Assembly: GCA_000969725.1 (NCBI GenBank)
Contig: JXSR01S018651.1
From: Ophiothrix spiculata
Lineage: Eukaryota; Echinodermata; Ophiuroidea; Amphilepidida; Ophiotrichidae
Direction: 5' to 3' (one strand)
Length of the DNA stretch: 42,769 nt
Shown: piece after piece, positions 37,701-40,700 of the stretch
Layout of the letters: each line of letters begins with the position of its first letter
How positions within the stretch are numbered: the first letter of the stretch is position 1
The notes under the pieces: model-generated
Database searches by the model: none
Told to the model about the DNA's origin: nothing
The model's input: only the letters and a program-made list of their open reading frames with translations
Translations under genes and position numbers: made by a program

Positions 37701-40700
37701 GCTAGGCATCTTTTTCTCTCTCAGTTGTTCCATATGTTGCATGTCTAACTGAAGTCAATTGAAAGTTTACAATTTAAGGGTGGATCCTTGATTAGAAATA
37801 GTGGACAACTAAGGTTAACCCTTGTCTTACCAAGGGGGGGGGGGGGGTGGTTACCACCCCCTAACGGATGATTCCCTGTCGCATAAAAACGCAAACAAAT
37901 ATGACCTAGGGGTTTTGGGTAGTTGTAAGTTCATCCTTTGGGGTCATTTTAGCGGAAAAAAAATCGTAGGTACCACCTTCAGGGGGGTACCTCGTCAAAG
38001 TCAGAAGGTAGGGGGAGAGGGGTTGCCACCTGAGAAAATTTTAAGTCACCATTTTGAAAAATATCTGCATGGTATTCACCTAAAACTTACAGAACATATT
38101 AGAAACACCAGCAAAAAACCCGACAAAATTCCGATATTTAGAACTCGATTTGGTGGCCATTTTTGCCCAAAAATCGTGATTTTTCCGACTCGGAAATACT
38201 TATGACGTCATATTTACGTAACGCCTTGGCCGATTTTCATGATTTTGGTATCAATGGATAGAGGAGACCCTACCCTATACTATGGTATAAAGCAAAGCAA
38301 CTTTTAGCATTTCAATTTCATAGGGGGGGGTGGTAACCACCCCCTCACCCCACCCCCCACCGTTAGTAACAAACGTTACAAAATATACGTTGGTAAGACA
38401 AGGGTTAAAGGAGTGCCTCATGAGTCTGATTTTATACATAAGATGCAAAAGGAGATTATCACTCTAAATAAGTTCATTTGTGTGTTTGTTTTCCAGCCTG
38501 TCTTTACCATGAGTGTCCAAAACCAGAATCTACACGAGTATACTAAAGGAGAATACACAGCATTGAAAAATAAATTCTTCACTCTGGTAAGTTTGGTCAT
38601 TTTACATTTTTTGTAGTAAAATGCTGTAATCAGCCAATTAATTACTGTAATTAATTGTAATTTAGTTACACCTTTCTATGCCAAAATAAGTCATCTATAC
38701 TTGATCTTGTTAACAGAAAATGAATACCGTATCCACACAAGATTCAACACAAAAGGTTTAAATAGGGATTTTTATAGAGAAGGGTTGTGTTTTGTTGATG
38801 CAAGTGAAATTGTCCAAAAAATATGACGACATGATTAAGTTGGAATTTTCATGCTCACAAAGGGAAGCTGGGTGAGTTGGACAACTGTGATTTCAGCTCA
38901 AGGACCATGCATTAGTGCGTACAAATTAGTGAGTATCAAGTAATTAATTTTCTTTTCTTATTCATTTTTTTCCCATTTTATCTTGCAGGAATCTCGGACA
39001 TTCTTTGATGCTTACAAAGCTGAGGATGTGTACAGGGTTAATATTCCTGGGCAGTCTGCCTCCACATGGAGCATCAGTCCACCAAGCAGAGACGCATTGG
39101 TTGAAGACCTCCAGTCTGAGAATGTAGAAGCCATCCAGGTCAAGTTCAGATACCAGTTTACAAGGTCAGTGTTAGAAATATCTCAGAAGAATAATCGCTT
39201 TTTGTGTATAGATTTCTTTTGCAGATTAAACTTCTGATTCAGTCCTAAATTTTTAAATAGGGACGAAGTTTGAGCGTTTACTGATGAGCAATGTAAAGGT
39301 GGTTTCAGACTAGCTGTCGTTGCGGCACACGACACATTTGCATGGTCTGTTGCAATATAAGTTAAATTTATTCCAATTCAAAATATCTTGTTGTTGCGAC
39401 CATCACGACAGGGTAATCGATATATCGTACGGCTTATCGTACGGCAAGCAGATGCAACACGGTTGAGTTTGCGCACTTTTAAATTTTGACGTCACTCTGG
39501 TCGTACGACAACACGACAGGCTAGTCTGAAACTAGCTTAACCGTGCACCACTGTTCAATGTAAAAGATTGATATAGTACTTAAAAAGGAAGAGCATAACA
39601 AAACTTTGTTTAAATTACTATGTTATTACTATTCTTGATGAACATGTTTGAAAAAGTCATATGATTTGCATCCTGGGCTTTTTAAAGTGATAAATACATG
39701 ATGCGTAAATAATGAATCTAAAGCTTCTCTCCTAATTAACATCTTTCTTTATTTCCCTGTTCCATAGAGAGTCTGAACTAAGTCCAGTAGCCACCATAGC
39801 AAATGATTACAACTTTTTCCTAACAAATGAAAATAACCGAACCATCAGGGAGGCTCTAGCTAAACAACTCACGGAAGCTGGACCACACACTAAAATGTAA
39901 GTTATTTGTCATGAGATATCATCTGTGTATGGAAATATAAATTCGGATTTCCGTGAGTGATGTCACTCTAGTTCGAGGAACCATCCCTAAAATGTATAGC
40001 AGCAAAAACTTGAAAATTACTTTTACACAACAAGAAAGAATTTTTGCTGATTTTCTCAAAAAGTACATCGATATAGGACCTTTTGAAAACAAACTCTTAT
40101 GTATGGTATATCAGGTTATTTGACAAAAAATCATTTTTTTAAATCTCAAAAATAAATCTCCTGTGTAATTATGAATATTTGCAGTATTATTGTGTCTAGT
40201 GTTTTGTATGTGCTTATTTTCTGTATACTGTAAAACACTTTAATTTCGCGGGGAGTTTATTTCGCGAATTCGCAATAATTGACATTTTCGCGAGTATTAA
40301 ATTTCGCGAATTTGAAATTTTGCAATGATTAGTATGTCTTCCGAATTCGGAAGGCCAAATATTATCTTCTAGTCTTGTTTTCCTGTCAAAATATTACTAA
40401 AATACCTTGAAAGTCTGCATGAAAAAAGGCTCCACACATGATGTTTAAAACTGTTGTAAAAGTAAGCAGTCATATTGCAGAAATAAATCTAAAATTTTAC
40501 AACCATACCAACCCAATAAACACTACATTGACTGCCGACCGCAAGACTTGGAAGTTTGTTTACATCAACTTGGATCATTCCATTTACAACATCAAAATAG
40601 GGATGAGGTTTAATAGATCGTATCACAGAGGGGCTATTTAACAAATACACAAATACAAGAGCTGACAAGCCATTTCTTAACAAAAAACATGAACTTGGAC

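Noticed and set aside
37822-38205. 127-codon open frame beginning with a glycine run
   Set aside because: The start lies in a G-run inside the inverted-repeat element; no similarity to a transposase.
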